Assembly: GCA_003153215.1 (NCBI GenBank)
Contig: PLXL01000159.1
Location: forward strand, 5,390 to 17,707
Length of the DNA: 12,318 bases
From: Candidatus Dormiibacterota bacterium
Lineage (GTDB): Bacteria > Chloroflexota > Dormibacteria > Aeolococcales > Aeolococcaceae
Reading direction: 5' to 3'
Shown here piece after piece: positions 5,886 through 12,318 of the stretch. A program made the translations under genes and the position numbers. How positions within the stretch are numbered: the stretch's first letter is position 1; each line of letters begins with the position of its first letter. The notes under the pieces are model-generated. The model made no database searches and was not told the origin of the DNA. It saw only the letters and a program-made list of their open reading frames with translations.

Positions 5886-7166
5886 ATGACCAGCAGCACC
5901 GGCACCTCCACATATGACGTCGCCGATCTCTCCCTGGCCGACGAGGGCGACCGGCTGATCGCCTGGGCGGCCCGTGAGATGCCGGTGCTCGGCCTGATCC
6001 GGGAGCGCTTCGAACGGGAGCGGCCGCTTGCCGGCCTCCGGCTCGGAGCCTGCCTCCACGTCACCAGCGAGACGGCCAACCTCGCCATCACGCTGCGAGC
6101 CGGCGGCGCCGAAGTCCGGCTCTGCGCCAGCAACCCGCTCTCGACCCAGGACCCGGTCGCCGCCGCCCTCACCGCCCATCACGGCGTGCCCACCTTCGCG
6201 GTCAGGGGCGAGGACAACGCCCGGTACTTCGACCACATCAACGCGGTCCTCGATCACCGTCCCAATCTGACCATGGACGACGGCGCGGACCTGGTCGCCG
6301 AGTTGCACAAGACCAGGATAGAGCTGATCCCCGAGGTCCTGGCGGGGACCGAGGAGACCACCACGGGGGTGATCCGGTTGCGTGCCATGGCTGCGGCCAA
6401 GGCCCTGCGGTTCCCGATCGTCGCCGTTAACGAGGCGCTCACCAAGCACATGTTCGACAACCGCTACGGCACCGGCCAGAGCACCCTCGATGGGCTGATC
6501 CGGGCCACCAACGTCCTGCTCGCCGGCAAGACCCTGGTCGTCTGCGGCTACGGCTGGTGCGGACGCGGGCTGGCCAACCGGGCGGCGGGCCACGGCGCCC
6601 ATGTCGTGGTCACCGAGGTCGACCCGGTCCGGGCGCTGGAGGCCGCCATGGACGGCTACCGGGTGATGACGCTTGCCGAGGCCGCTCCCCAGGCCGACTT
6701 CATCGTCACCGTCACCGGGGACATCAACGTCATCGATCGCCACCATTTCGAGCTGATGAAGGATGGCTGCATCGTCGCCAACAGCGGGCACTTCAACGAC
6801 GAGATCAACCTGGCAGCCCTCGACGAGATGGCCTCGGGAGTCTCCCGGCCCCGGCCCTATGTCGAGTCCTACAGGCTGCGCGACGGCCGTACCGTCAACG
6901 TGCTCGCCCAGGGGCGGTTGGTGAACCTCGCCGCCGCCGAGGGGCACCCGGCGGCGGTCATGGACATGTCCTTCGCCAACCAGGCGCTCTGCGCCGAGTA
7001 CGTCGCCCGCCATCACGCGGAGCTGGAGCCCCGGGTGTACGACGTGCCGGCCGACATCGACGCGGCCATCGCCGCCCTCAAGCTGGCCAGCATGGGCATC
7101 AGCATCGACGTCCTCACCGAGGAGCAGCGCCGCTACCTCGCGTCCTGGGAATCGGGCACGTCCTGA
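5886..7166 (+). CDS. ahcY: Adenosylhomocysteine hydrolase (short, Thermotoga/archaeal type)
   Basis: The 426-residue cytosolic NAD-dependent enzyme hydrolyses S-adenosylhomocysteine, the product inhibitor of SAM methyltransferases, to homocysteine and adenosine. Catalytic positions align with human AHCY: H58 (human H55), D131/D132 in MDDGADLV, E156/E157 in GTEETTTG, K187, D191 and N192 in TKHMFDNRYGTGQS, and H301 in NSGHFNDEI. The NAD loop is GYGWCGRG (221-228). The sequence before the catalytic Lys is VNEALTK, where VND is usual. The protein lacks the internal insertion of about 40 residues and the C-terminal Lys/Tyr tail of the long form, ending soon after SMGISIDVLTEEQ. AGGAG (5876-5880) sits 5 bases before the ATG, the clearest ribosome site here with that of the M16 gene. 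It would service the Cfa-like methyltransferase among others. A methanogen relative of this short class prefers S-inosylhomocysteine, so substrate choice is worth noting. Confidence 0.97.
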   Translation: MTSSTGTSTYDVADLSLADEGDRLIAWAAREMPVLGLIRERFERERPLAGLRLGACLHVTSETANLAITLRAGGAEVRLCASNPLSTQDPVAAALTAHHGVPTFAVRGEDNARYFDHINAVLDHRPNLTMDDGADLVAELHKTRIELIPEVLAGTEETTTGVIRLRAMAAAKALRFPIVAVNEALTKHMFDNRYGTGQSTLDGLIRATNVLLAGKTLVVCGYGWCGRGLANRAAGHGAHVVVTEVDPVRALEAAMDGYRVMTLAEAAPQADFIVTVTGDINVIDRHHFELMKDGCIVANSGHFNDEINLAALDEMASGVSRPRPYVESYRLRDGRTVNVLAQGRLVNLAAAEGHPAAVMDMSFANQALCAEYVARHHAELEPRVYDVPADIDAAIAALKLASMGISIDVLTEEQRRYLASWESGTS

Positions 7167-7176
7167 GCGGGCGAGG

Positions 7177-7182
7177 TACCTT
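7177..7182 (+). promoter_or_regulatory. Candidate -10 upstream of the M16 peptidase gene
   Basis: TACCTT, within GGTACCTT at 7175-7182, lies in the 50-base gap after ahcY. It predicts a start near 7189 and a short leader carrying the AGGAGG at 7202-7207. GAGCG (7165-7169) and CGCTC (7184-7188) flank it as an inverted repeat. Read-through from ahcY is equally possible; the motif itself is weak. Confidence 0.25.
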
Positions 7183-7201
7183 TCGCTCATCACACCTGGC
7201 C

Positions 7202-7207
7202 AGGAGG
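7202..7207 (+). promoter_or_regulatory. Shine-Dalgarno sequence that sets the TTG start of the M16 peptidase gene
   Basis: AGGAGG is a full match to the anti-Shine-Dalgarno core and lies 9 bases before the TTG at 7217. No ATG or GTG in the correct frame is close enough to use it, so the TTG is the likely start codon. Confidence 0.7.
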
Positions 7208-7216
7208 TCATCAGAA

Positions 7217-8548
7217 TTGCCCCGCGTCTCCCGAGCTTCGATCCTCCCGCTCCCGCTGGCGGAGCCGCGGGTGACCACCCTCTCCAATGGTGCGACCCTC
7301 CTCAACGCGCCCTCGGTGAGCCGCAACGTCGGCGTCTTCCTGATCGTCCGGGCCGGGTCGCGTGACGAGACGGCGGAGACCGCCGGCCTCGCCCACTACC
7401 TGGAGCACATGTTCTACAAGGGGACCGAGCGCCGGCCCACCACCCAGCAGATCACCCGCGAGATCGACCGGCTGGGAGCCTCCACCAATGCCTACACCGA
7501 CACCGAGGAGGTCGGCTACTTCGCCGAGGGCCCGGCGACGGCGATGCGCCACCTTGCCGACATCGTCACCGACATGCTGAGCCGGCCCCTCTTCGCCGTC
7601 GAGGAGGTCGAGCGGGAGCGCAACGTGGTGCTCCAGGAGCTGTCCGCCCGGCTGGCCGACCCCGACGGCTGGATCTGGGACCGGCTCGGCACCGTCACCT
7701 TCGGCGCCGACCAGCCGGTGTCGTGGTCCGCGGCGGGCTTTCCGTGGGTGGTCGAGAAGGCGACCCGTGACCAGCTCATCGAATACCACCGCTCCTTCTA
7801 CGCGCCGGCCTCGATGTGCCTCGTCATCGCTGGCGGGGCCCAACTCGAGCCCGAACGGGCAGAGGCGCTCCTCGCCGACGTCCCGACCGCCCAACCACGG
7901 CCGCGTGCCCAGGCACGGTGGGGCCTCGGCGACCGCTACGCCGCCAACGTGCGCCCGTTCACTCCGTCCGAGGAGCCTCAGATCAAGATGGCCCTCGCCG
8001 TGCCCGGCATCCCCACTCTGGACGAGGACCGGACCGCCCTCTCGGTGATGACCTACATCCTTGGGGGAGGGATGTCGTCACGCCTCTTCCACACGGTGCG
8101 GGAGCGAAACGGTCTCGCCTACTCGATCTTCGCCCACCACGAGTCCCTGGAGGACATCGGGGTGTTCGCGATCGCCACCGGCACGCGCCCCAAGGACGCT
8201 GCCAAGGCGGTGCGCCTCTCGTTTCGGGAGCTGCGCCGGATCGCCGCCCGACCGGTCCCCGCGACCGAGCTGGCCGCCGCCAAGTCGGCGATGGTCGGGC
8301 GGATGCTCCGGTCCACGGAGACCGCGATGGCGAGCGCCCGCTATTACGCCACCCGCTGGCGGGCCCGACTTCCGCTGGAGACCCCCGACGATCGGGCCGC
8401 GGCGGTCAGCCGCGTGACCGCCGCCCAGGTCCAGCGGGTCGCCGAGCGGATCGCCGCCGGCATCGAGGACGTCCGGCTCGCCTTCGTCGGCCCCAAGGAC
8501 CAGGGCGACGCGCTCCTGGACGCCGCCCTGGACCGCCGCTCCGGCTGA
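7217..8548 (+). CDS. M16-family zinc metallopeptidase (processing-peptidase-like)
   Basis: The 443-residue product belongs to peptidase family M16, the group of mitochondrial processing peptidase and bacterial PqqL/YmxG-type enzymes. Seen: the inverted zinc motif HYLEH (60-64), with E63 as the catalytic base, and the third ligand E141 in VVLQEL, 76 residues after H64. NAYTDTEEVGYF (91-102) is a conserved strand of the first domain. The second domain carries RERNGLAYSI (295-304), whose Arg and Tyr contact substrate in the family. Both halves are present at normal length for a single-chain bacterial M16B enzyme, which would act as a homodimer. No signal peptide is visible, so it is probably cytosolic. 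The start is a TTG with a strong AGGAGG 9 bases upstream; the frame runs open far upstream only as a shadow of ahcY. Its substrate is unknown and the neighbours give no hint. It is convergent with the aminotransferase gene, 30 bases away. Confidence 0.94.
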   Translation: MPRVSRASILPLPLAEPRVTTLSNGATLLNAPSVSRNVGVFLIVRAGSRDETAETAGLAHYLEHMFYKGTERRPTTQQITREIDRLGASTNAYTDTEEVGYFAEGPATAMRHLADIVTDMLSRPLFAVEEVERERNVVLQELSARLADPDGWIWDRLGTVTFGADQPVSWSAAGFPWVVEKATRDQLIEYHRSFYAPASMCLVIAGGAQLEPERAEALLADVPTAQPRPRAQARWGLGDRYAANVRPFTPSEEPQIKMALAVPGIPTLDEDRTALSVMTYILGGGMSSRLFHTVRERNGLAYSIFAHHESLEDIGVFAIATGTRPKDAAKAVRLSFRELRRIAARPVPATELAAAKSAMVGRMLRSTETAMASARYYATRWRARLPLETPDDRAAAVSRVTAAQVQRVAERIAAGIEDVRLAFVGPKDQGDALLDAALDRRSG

Positions 8549-8552
8549 CTCA

Positions 8553-8568
8553 CGGGGGGCCTCCCCTG
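8553..8568. terminator. Weak hairpin between convergent genes
   Basis: CGGGGG GCCT CCCCTG can form a 6-pair stem (one G-T pair) with a 4-base loop. It fills most of the 30 bases separating the stops of the M16 and aminotransferase genes, where a bidirectional terminator would be expected. There is no T-run on either strand, so it is not a canonical intrinsic terminator. Rho-dependent termination is as likely. Confidence 0.25.
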
Positions 8569-8578
8569 GGACCGGCGC

Positions 8579-9706
8579 TCACCCCGCCAAGGCGCTGCGC
8601 AAGGCCTCCGCGATCCGTAGCAGGTCGGAGTCCCTCACGCCCGGATGCACCGGCAGGGATAGACAGCGCCGTGCGACGTCGGCCGCCCGCGGAGTGTCGT
8701 CACGGACCACCCCCGGGTGGCTGTGAAACAGCGGGTAGTCCCACACCAGCCGCGGGTAGTAGACACCGGCCCCGATCCCCTGCTCGGCGAGCCGGCTGAC
8801 CACCAAGTCGCGATCCGTACCGGGCGGGAGAAGCACGGTGTACTGATGCCAGGCGTGGACCTGGTCTGTGGGAGTCCTGGGGGTGACGGCGCCGCAGTCC
8901 GGGCCGATCAGCGCGGTGAGCGTCTCGGCGTTGTGGTGCCGCTCTGCGGTGATGGTGTCGAGACGCTCCATCTGAGGGATGGCGAGGGCGGCGGCGAGGT
9001 CCGTCATGCGCCAGTTGTGGCCGATCGTCGTGTAGTCGTAGCGACCGCGCATCCCCTGGTTGCGAAGCAGCCGGAGGCGTTCCGCGAACCCCTCATCGGA
9101 CGTGGTGACCACTCCGCCCTCGCCGCTTGTCACGTTCTTGGTGGCGTAGAACGAGAAGCAGCCGAGTCCGAAGCTGCCCGGCCGGCGGCCCCGGAGGCTC
9201 GCCCCATGGGCCTGCGCAGCATCCTCGATGATCCCCAGCCCGTGGCGTTGAGCCACCTCCCCGATCCTCTCCATGTCGGCCATCAACCCGTAGAGGTGGA
9301 CCGGCAGCAGCGCCCGCGTGCGCGGGGTGACCAGGGCCGCCATCGACTCCGGATCCACCACATAGTCGTCGGTGATGTCGGCGAAGCGGGCTGTGGCTCC
9401 GCGGCGGAGGATGGCGTTGAGGGTGGCGACGAAGGTGAAGGGCGCGGTGATGACCTCGTCCCCGGGGCCGACCTCCATCACCTCGAGGGCGGCGTCGAGC
9501 GCGGCCGTGCCGCTGCTCACGGCCACCGCGTGAGGGACGCCTGCCATGCCGGCGCACAGACCCTCGAGGCGGGCCACCATGGGTCCCTGAGCGATCGCAC
9601 CGCTGCGCAGCACCTGCAGGAGGAGTCTCTCCTCCGCCTCGCCGAAGCGCGGGGCTGAGATCGGGATGAAGGGCGGCCCCGTGGGCGCCTCCGGCGCGTG
9701 CGTCAC
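8579..9706 (-). CDS. DegT/DnrJ/EryC1/StrS-family sugar nucleotide aminotransferase
   Basis: The 375-residue PLP enzyme should transfer an amino group, usually from glutamate, to a keto-sugar nucleotide in the cytoplasm. Seen: SSGTAALDAAL (64-74) binding the PLP phosphate, ITAPFTFVAT (86-95), PVHLYG (135-140), D162 in EDAAQAHGA that pairs with the pyridine nitrogen, and the Schiff-base lysine K190 in FYATKNVTSGEGG. NWRMTDLAAA and the late VYYPRLVW region are also typical. Full length is intact. The GTG start at 9706 overlaps the GT2 stop by four bases (GTGA), with GAGGAG just upstream in the end of the GT2 gene. It is the last gene of the right operon. With the Gfo/Idh dehydrogenase two genes upstream, it fits a 3-keto to 3-amino conversion (GnnB- or WbpE-like). 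A 4-aminotransferase role is possible if the epimerase homologue makes a 4-keto sugar. Confidence 0.94.
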   Translation of the reverse strand: MTHAPEAPTGPPFIPISAPRFGEAEERLLLQVLRSGAIAQGPMVARLEGLCAGMAGVPHAVAVSSGTAALDAALEVMEVGPGDEVITAPFTFVATLNAILRRGATARFADITDDYVVDPESMAALVTPRTRALLPVHLYGLMADMERIGEVAQRHGLGIIEDAAQAHGASLRGRRPGSFGLGCFSFYATKNVTSGEGGVVTTSDEGFAERLRLLRNQGMRGRYDYTTIGHNWRMTDLAAALAIPQMERLDTITAERHHNAETLTALIGPDCGAVTPRTPTDQVHAWHQYTVLLPPGTDRDLVVSRLAEQGIGAGVYYPRLVWDYPLFHSHPGVVRDDTPRAADVARRCLSLPVHPGVRDSDLLRIAEALRSALAG

Positions 9707-10449
9707 CTCGTCTCCTCCGATGCCGTGAGGGGTGCTGGCCCGGGGTCGACCCGGCGGAGCCGGCGGCGCAGCGCCACCATGCCGGCGAGCATCCGCCCGG
9801 TGTCGCGCAGCGGCCTCACGGTCGACCGGGTGGCGGTGCGCGGGTAGACCACGGGAATCTCGAGTGGCCGTGCCCCGAGGCGGACGGCCCAGGCCACGAT
9901 CTCGGTCGTGACCAGGTAGTCGGTGCAGCGGAGATGCGGCTCTACCCGGTGGGCCAGGGGTCCCGAGATCAGGATGGATCCCTGGGTGTCGCCGGCGGCT
10001 AGGCCCAGGATCAGACGGCGGGCGCTGCGAAACCCGACAGACATCGCCCGGCGGCCGGCGGAGACCCCGAGCTGCGAGCGCGGGTGACTCTTCGAACCCA
10101 GCACGAGCAGTGGCGGGTCATCGAGCGCCAGCCACTGGTCGAGGTCGGTGAAGCCGAAGGGCAGATCCACCCCGATCACCACCACCAGGTCACCGCGGGC
10201 CATCTGGAGCCCGCGCCGATGGGCGTTGCCGAGCCCCTTCGGGACCGAGTCGACCCGGACCTCGACCTCCTCCGTGCTCAACCGGGCAGACAGCCGGCGA
10301 GCCAGCTCCAGCGAGCCGTCCGTGCTCCCGTTCTCGACCAGGATGACCTCCGATCCCGGAAACGCCCGCAGTCGCTCCACCACGCGGGAGACATTGGCCT
10401 CCATCCACCGCGCCTGGTCGTGGACGGCCAGCGTGTAGGTGATCCTCAT
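9703..10449 (-). CDS. GT2-family glycosyltransferase, dolichyl/polyprenyl-phosphate-mannose synthase-like
   Basis: The 248-residue product has the GT-A nucleotide-binding half of family GT2: an N-terminal strand with ILVENGSTDGS (36-46), KGLGNAHRRGLQMARGD (71-87) as in DPM1-like enzymes, and GDTQGS (153-158) near the acceptor site. At the place of the metal-binding DxD/DADL motif it reads GVDLPFG (93-99), so the first Asp is Gly. No convincing membrane span follows, so it is the short soluble type that transfers a sugar to a lipid phosphate or a glycan at the membrane face. Its ATG at 10449 overlaps the Gfo/Idh stop (ATGA), and its own stop overlaps the aminotransferase start. Tight coupling within a sugar-modification operon suggests it uses the amino sugar made by its neighbours; this is inference. 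Confidence 0.85.
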   Translation of the reverse strand: MRITYTLAVHDQARWMEANVSRVVERLRAFPGSEVILVENGSTDGSLELARRLSARLSTEEVEVRVDSVPKGLGNAHRRGLQMARGDLVVVIGVDLPFGFTDLDQWLALDDPPLLVLGSKSHPRSQLGVSAGRRAMSVGFRSARRLILGLAAGDTQGSILISGPLAHRVEPHLRCTDYLVTTEIVAWAVRLGARPLEIPVVYPRTATRSTVRPLRDTGRMLAGMVALRRRLRRVDPGPAPLTASEETR

Positions 10450-11474
10450 CCCGCCGCCCCCGGGGGAGCCGGCTCGCCTGCCGCGACCCGCTCGGCGGTG
10501 CGGTGGGCTGGGAGGATGCCGGCGATCTCGGCCCGGGGGTCGGCACGTCCCTCGACCAGGTCGATGAAGTGCTGCAGCTGCAGGGCCAGCGGCTCGCCCG
10601 CGTGGCGGACAAAGGGGATGTCGATCACTGTCTCGGTACGAAATCTGGGGGCGTCCGCCATCATGTACTCGGCCCGGATGTGGCGATACACGGTCACGTC
10701 CTGACGAAGGAGATCGACGTCGTACACGGCCTCGGTGGTGGTGACCACCATGGTGCGCAGCTTCCGCTGGCTCATCCGGCTGGCGGAGAGGGTGGCGATC
10801 GGGCCTCCGGCGAAGCGGAACGTGCAGTCGGTGAGCTCGCTGAAGGCCTTCCCCTCCGGAACCAGCGACTGGGCGGTCACCTCGACCGGCTCACGCCCAC
10901 CGGAGAGCCGTAGGACCAGATCGATGTCGTGGATCAGCAGGTCCCAGATCACCGACGACCCGGCGGTGGGAGAGGCTGGTGAGTGGCGGAGCGTCATGAG
11001 GTGGAGCAGCTCGCCGTCCAGACCGGCGGCCAGGGTGACGACCACCGCGTTGAACCGCTCGACGAAGCCGCACATGAGAGGCACCTGCCGAGCTTCCGCG
11101 AGAGCGCAGAGTGCTTCGACATCGACGCTCGAGGTGGCTATCGGCTTCTCGATGAGGAGCGGCAGCCCCTCTTCGAGAAGCAGCTTCCCGATCTCCACGT
11201 GGCGGTCGGTGGGAGCGGCGACCACCACCGCCTCACACGACCGCACCGCCTCGAGGTCACCCGAGGGAGTGCCACCGTACGCCTCCGCCAGACGCGCTGC
11301 ACGGTCGCGGTCGGGGTCCACGACCACTTCCAGGCTGGCGTTCGGAGCCTGGCCGATGACCCGGGCGTGGTTGGCTCCCATCGAGCCCGCTCCGACCAGG
11401 GCGATGCGCAGCGGCGCCCTGTCTCCGCGGCGGCGCCGGTGGGCTGGGCGGGCGCGGGACTCCAGGCCGGGCAT
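10446..11474 (-). CDS. Gfo/Idh/MocA-family sugar nucleotide dehydrogenase (GnnA/WbpB-like)
   Basis: The 342-residue NAD(P)-dependent enzyme has the Rossmann loop GAGSMG (28-33), the family EKP motif (109-111, in LLIEKPIA), GFVERFNAVV (137-146) and DLLIHDIDLVL (178-188), where the His/Asp residues line the active site. The ERFN and DLxIHDID pattern resembles UDP-N-acetylglucosamine 3-dehydrogenases, which make a 3-keto sugar for a DegT partner. The start is the ATG at 11474, which overlaps the epimerase stop by one base (TGATG). A longer open frame to 11582 runs inside the epimerase gene and is rejected. About 20 Arg-rich residues precede the first strand, somewhat longer than usual. Other Gfo/Idh enzymes (inositol or glucose-fructose types) are less likely in this setting. 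Confidence 0.91.
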   Translation of the reverse strand: MPGLESRARPAHRRRRGDRAPLRIALVGAGSMGANHARVIGQAPNASLEVVVDPDRDRAARLAEAYGGTPSGDLEAVRSCEAVVVAAPTDRHVEIGKLLLEEGLPLLIEKPIATSSVDVEALCALAEARQVPLMCGFVERFNAVVVTLAAGLDGELLHLMTLRHSPASPTAGSSVIWDLLIHDIDLVLRLSGGREPVEVTAQSLVPEGKAFSELTDCTFRFAGGPIATLSASRMSQRKLRTMVVTTTEAVYDVDLLRQDVTVYRHIRAEYMMADAPRFRTETVIDIPFVRHAGEPLALQLQHFIDLVEGRADPRAEIAGILPAHRTAERVAAGEPAPPGAAG

Positions 11475-12318
11475 CAGTAGGACATCTCCGTCCACCGCCC
11501 CGGGTTCCGGCCCAGCCACTCCCATTCCGCGGCCAGGCCCTCCTCCAGGCTCGTGTGGGCTTCCCACCCGAGCAGCCGGCATGCCTTCTCGGGCGACTGG
11601 ACGAGCGTGCGGAGCTCCTGGGGGAGGCGGCGCCGGGCGAAGTGCGCGGAGGTCGCTCCCTCCGCCACGTCCTCGTGGATCACCGCGACTTCGCGCCCCG
11701 TGACTCGGAGGGCCAGCTCCGCGAGTCGATTGACCGTGACTCCCTGGCCGGTGGCGACGTTCAGCACCTGATGCAGCGCCGCGGGATCGCCGATGCAGCG
11801 GCGGTGCATCTCCACCACGTCGCCTACGAAGACGAAGTCGCGGACCTGTTCACCGTCGCCGAAGATGATCAGGGGCTCGCGCTCCAGGGCGCGCTTCAGG
11901 AAGATGGTCAGGACCCGCCCGTACCACTCCCGCGGGCCGTAGACGATGCCGTAGCGGAGGCTGGTGATCTCCAACCCATGCACCTCGCGCATGATGGCCG
12001 CGTACTTCTCATTGGCCAGCTTGCTCACGCCATAGGCCCAGTTGGGATCGGTGGGATGGTCGTCCTCACCCTGGGGGGTGCGCACGGCCTGGCCGTACAC
12101 GCCTGCCGAGGTGGCCTGGATGACGCGCCGGACGCCCGCCTTCGCGCAGGCGGCAAAGAGATTGAGGGTCCCGATGGTGTTGGTCGTCAGATCCTCGATT
12201 GGATCGTCGATGGCTCTGGTGATCTCCAGCTGAGCTGCCTGATGAGACACGAGGTCGACGCCGCGCACCGCGCCGTCGAGCGCTTCGCGGTCGAGGATGT
12301 CGCCTCTCACCACCTCGA
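11474..12318 (-). CDS. NAD-dependent sugar nucleotide epimerase/dehydratase (N-terminus beyond window)
   Basis: An extended short-chain dehydrogenase/reductase with 280 visible residues. The first 40-60 residues, with the glycine-rich NAD loop, lie outside the window, so the start codon is not seen; the GTG at 12313 is internal coding sequence. Seen: VRGDILD, the second-cofactor strand region; SHQAAQ; TSAGVYG with the catalytic Ser region; the Tyr-Lys pair in YGVSKLANEK; LRYGIVYGPREW; and FGDGEQVRDFVFVGDVV, typical of UDP-glucose/UDP-GlcNAc 4-epimerases and related UDP-glucuronate enzymes. The family oxidises C4 of a nucleotide sugar with bound NAD. It is the first visible gene of the right operon and is coupled to the Gfo/Idh gene through TGATG. 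Whether it epimerises, decarboxylates or dehydrates cannot be decided here. Confidence 0.92.
   Translation of the reverse strand, partial: EVVRGDILDREALDGAVRGVDLVSHQAAQLEITRAIDDPIEDLTTNTIGTLNLFAACAKAGVRRVIQATSAGVYGQAVRTPQGEDDHPTDPNWAYGVSKLANEKYAAIMREVHGLEITSLRYGIVYGPREWYGRVLTIFLKRALEREPLIIFGDGEQVRDFVFVGDVVEMHRRCIGDPAALHQVLNVATGQGVTVNRLAELALRVTGREVAVIHEDVAEGATSAHFARRRLPQELRTLVQSPEKACRLLGWEAHTSLEEGLAAEWEWLGRNPGRWTEMSY

Noticed and set aside
5739..7211. 490-codon open frame on the minus strand
   Set aside because: It is antisense to ahcY, whose catalytic residues are all in place; composition is that of a shadow frame.
6557..7216. Upstream extension of the M16 peptidase frame
   Set aside because: It is a shadow of ahcY; the AGGAGG at 7202-7207 and the beginning of family similarity place the start at the TTG at 7217.
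11475..11582. 36-codon N-terminal extension of the Gfo/Idh protein
   Set aside because: It lies inside the epimerase gene; the ATG at 11474 in TGATG fits translational coupling and the normal family length.

Overview
This is a GC-rich bacterial segment with very strong G/C preference at third codon positions, GTG and TTG starts, and densely packed genes. It holds ten protein genes (eight complete, two cut by the window edges) and no RNA gene, CRISPR array or insertion sequence that I can see. The short AhcY of Thermotoga/archaeal type, the Wzm/Wzt-type exporter and the candidate -10 boxes of TANNNT form suggest a high-GC member of the Actinomycetota/Chloroflexota/Dormibacterota side of the bacterial tree. 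That placement is inference; no marker gene fixes it.

Left block (1-5067, all minus strand, read right to left): an ABC-2 polysaccharide permease (Wzm type), an ATPase with a C-terminal Wzt-type polymer-binding domain (4-base overlap), a 160-residue protein of unknown function with a conserved helical/coiled-coil segment, a GT4 glycosyltransferase, and the start-proximal 388 codons of a cyclopropane-fatty-acyl-phospholipid synthase-like methyltransferase. The first four look like an export and assembly operon for a cell-surface glycan. The fifth may be a separate unit.

Centre (5264-8548, plus strand): apt (adenine phosphoribosyltransferase), ahcY (adenosylhomocysteine hydrolase) and an M16 zinc peptidase. 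These are housekeeping genes for purine salvage, methyl-cycle recycling and protein processing. Each is preceded by a GGTA(G/C)C(A/T)T octamer placed like a -10 region; apt may be leaderless. The 196-base divergent region 5068-5263 holds a candidate extended -10 for the exporter operon and two perfect inverted repeats.

Right block (8579-12318, minus strand): an NAD-dependent sugar epimerase/dehydratase (N-terminus outside the window), a Gfo/Idh/MocA sugar dehydrogenase, a DPM1-like GT2 and a DegT/DnrJ/EryC1 aminotransferase. They are joined by 1- to 4-base stop/start overlaps, so this is one tightly coupled operon. Dehydrogenase plus aminotransferase is the enzyme pair that makes 3-amino sugar nucleotides (GnnA/GnnB or WbpB/WbpE logic). 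It probably supplies an amino sugar for a surface glycan, perhaps the one exported by the left block. The surface-glycan genes are thus split around a three-gene housekeeping island.
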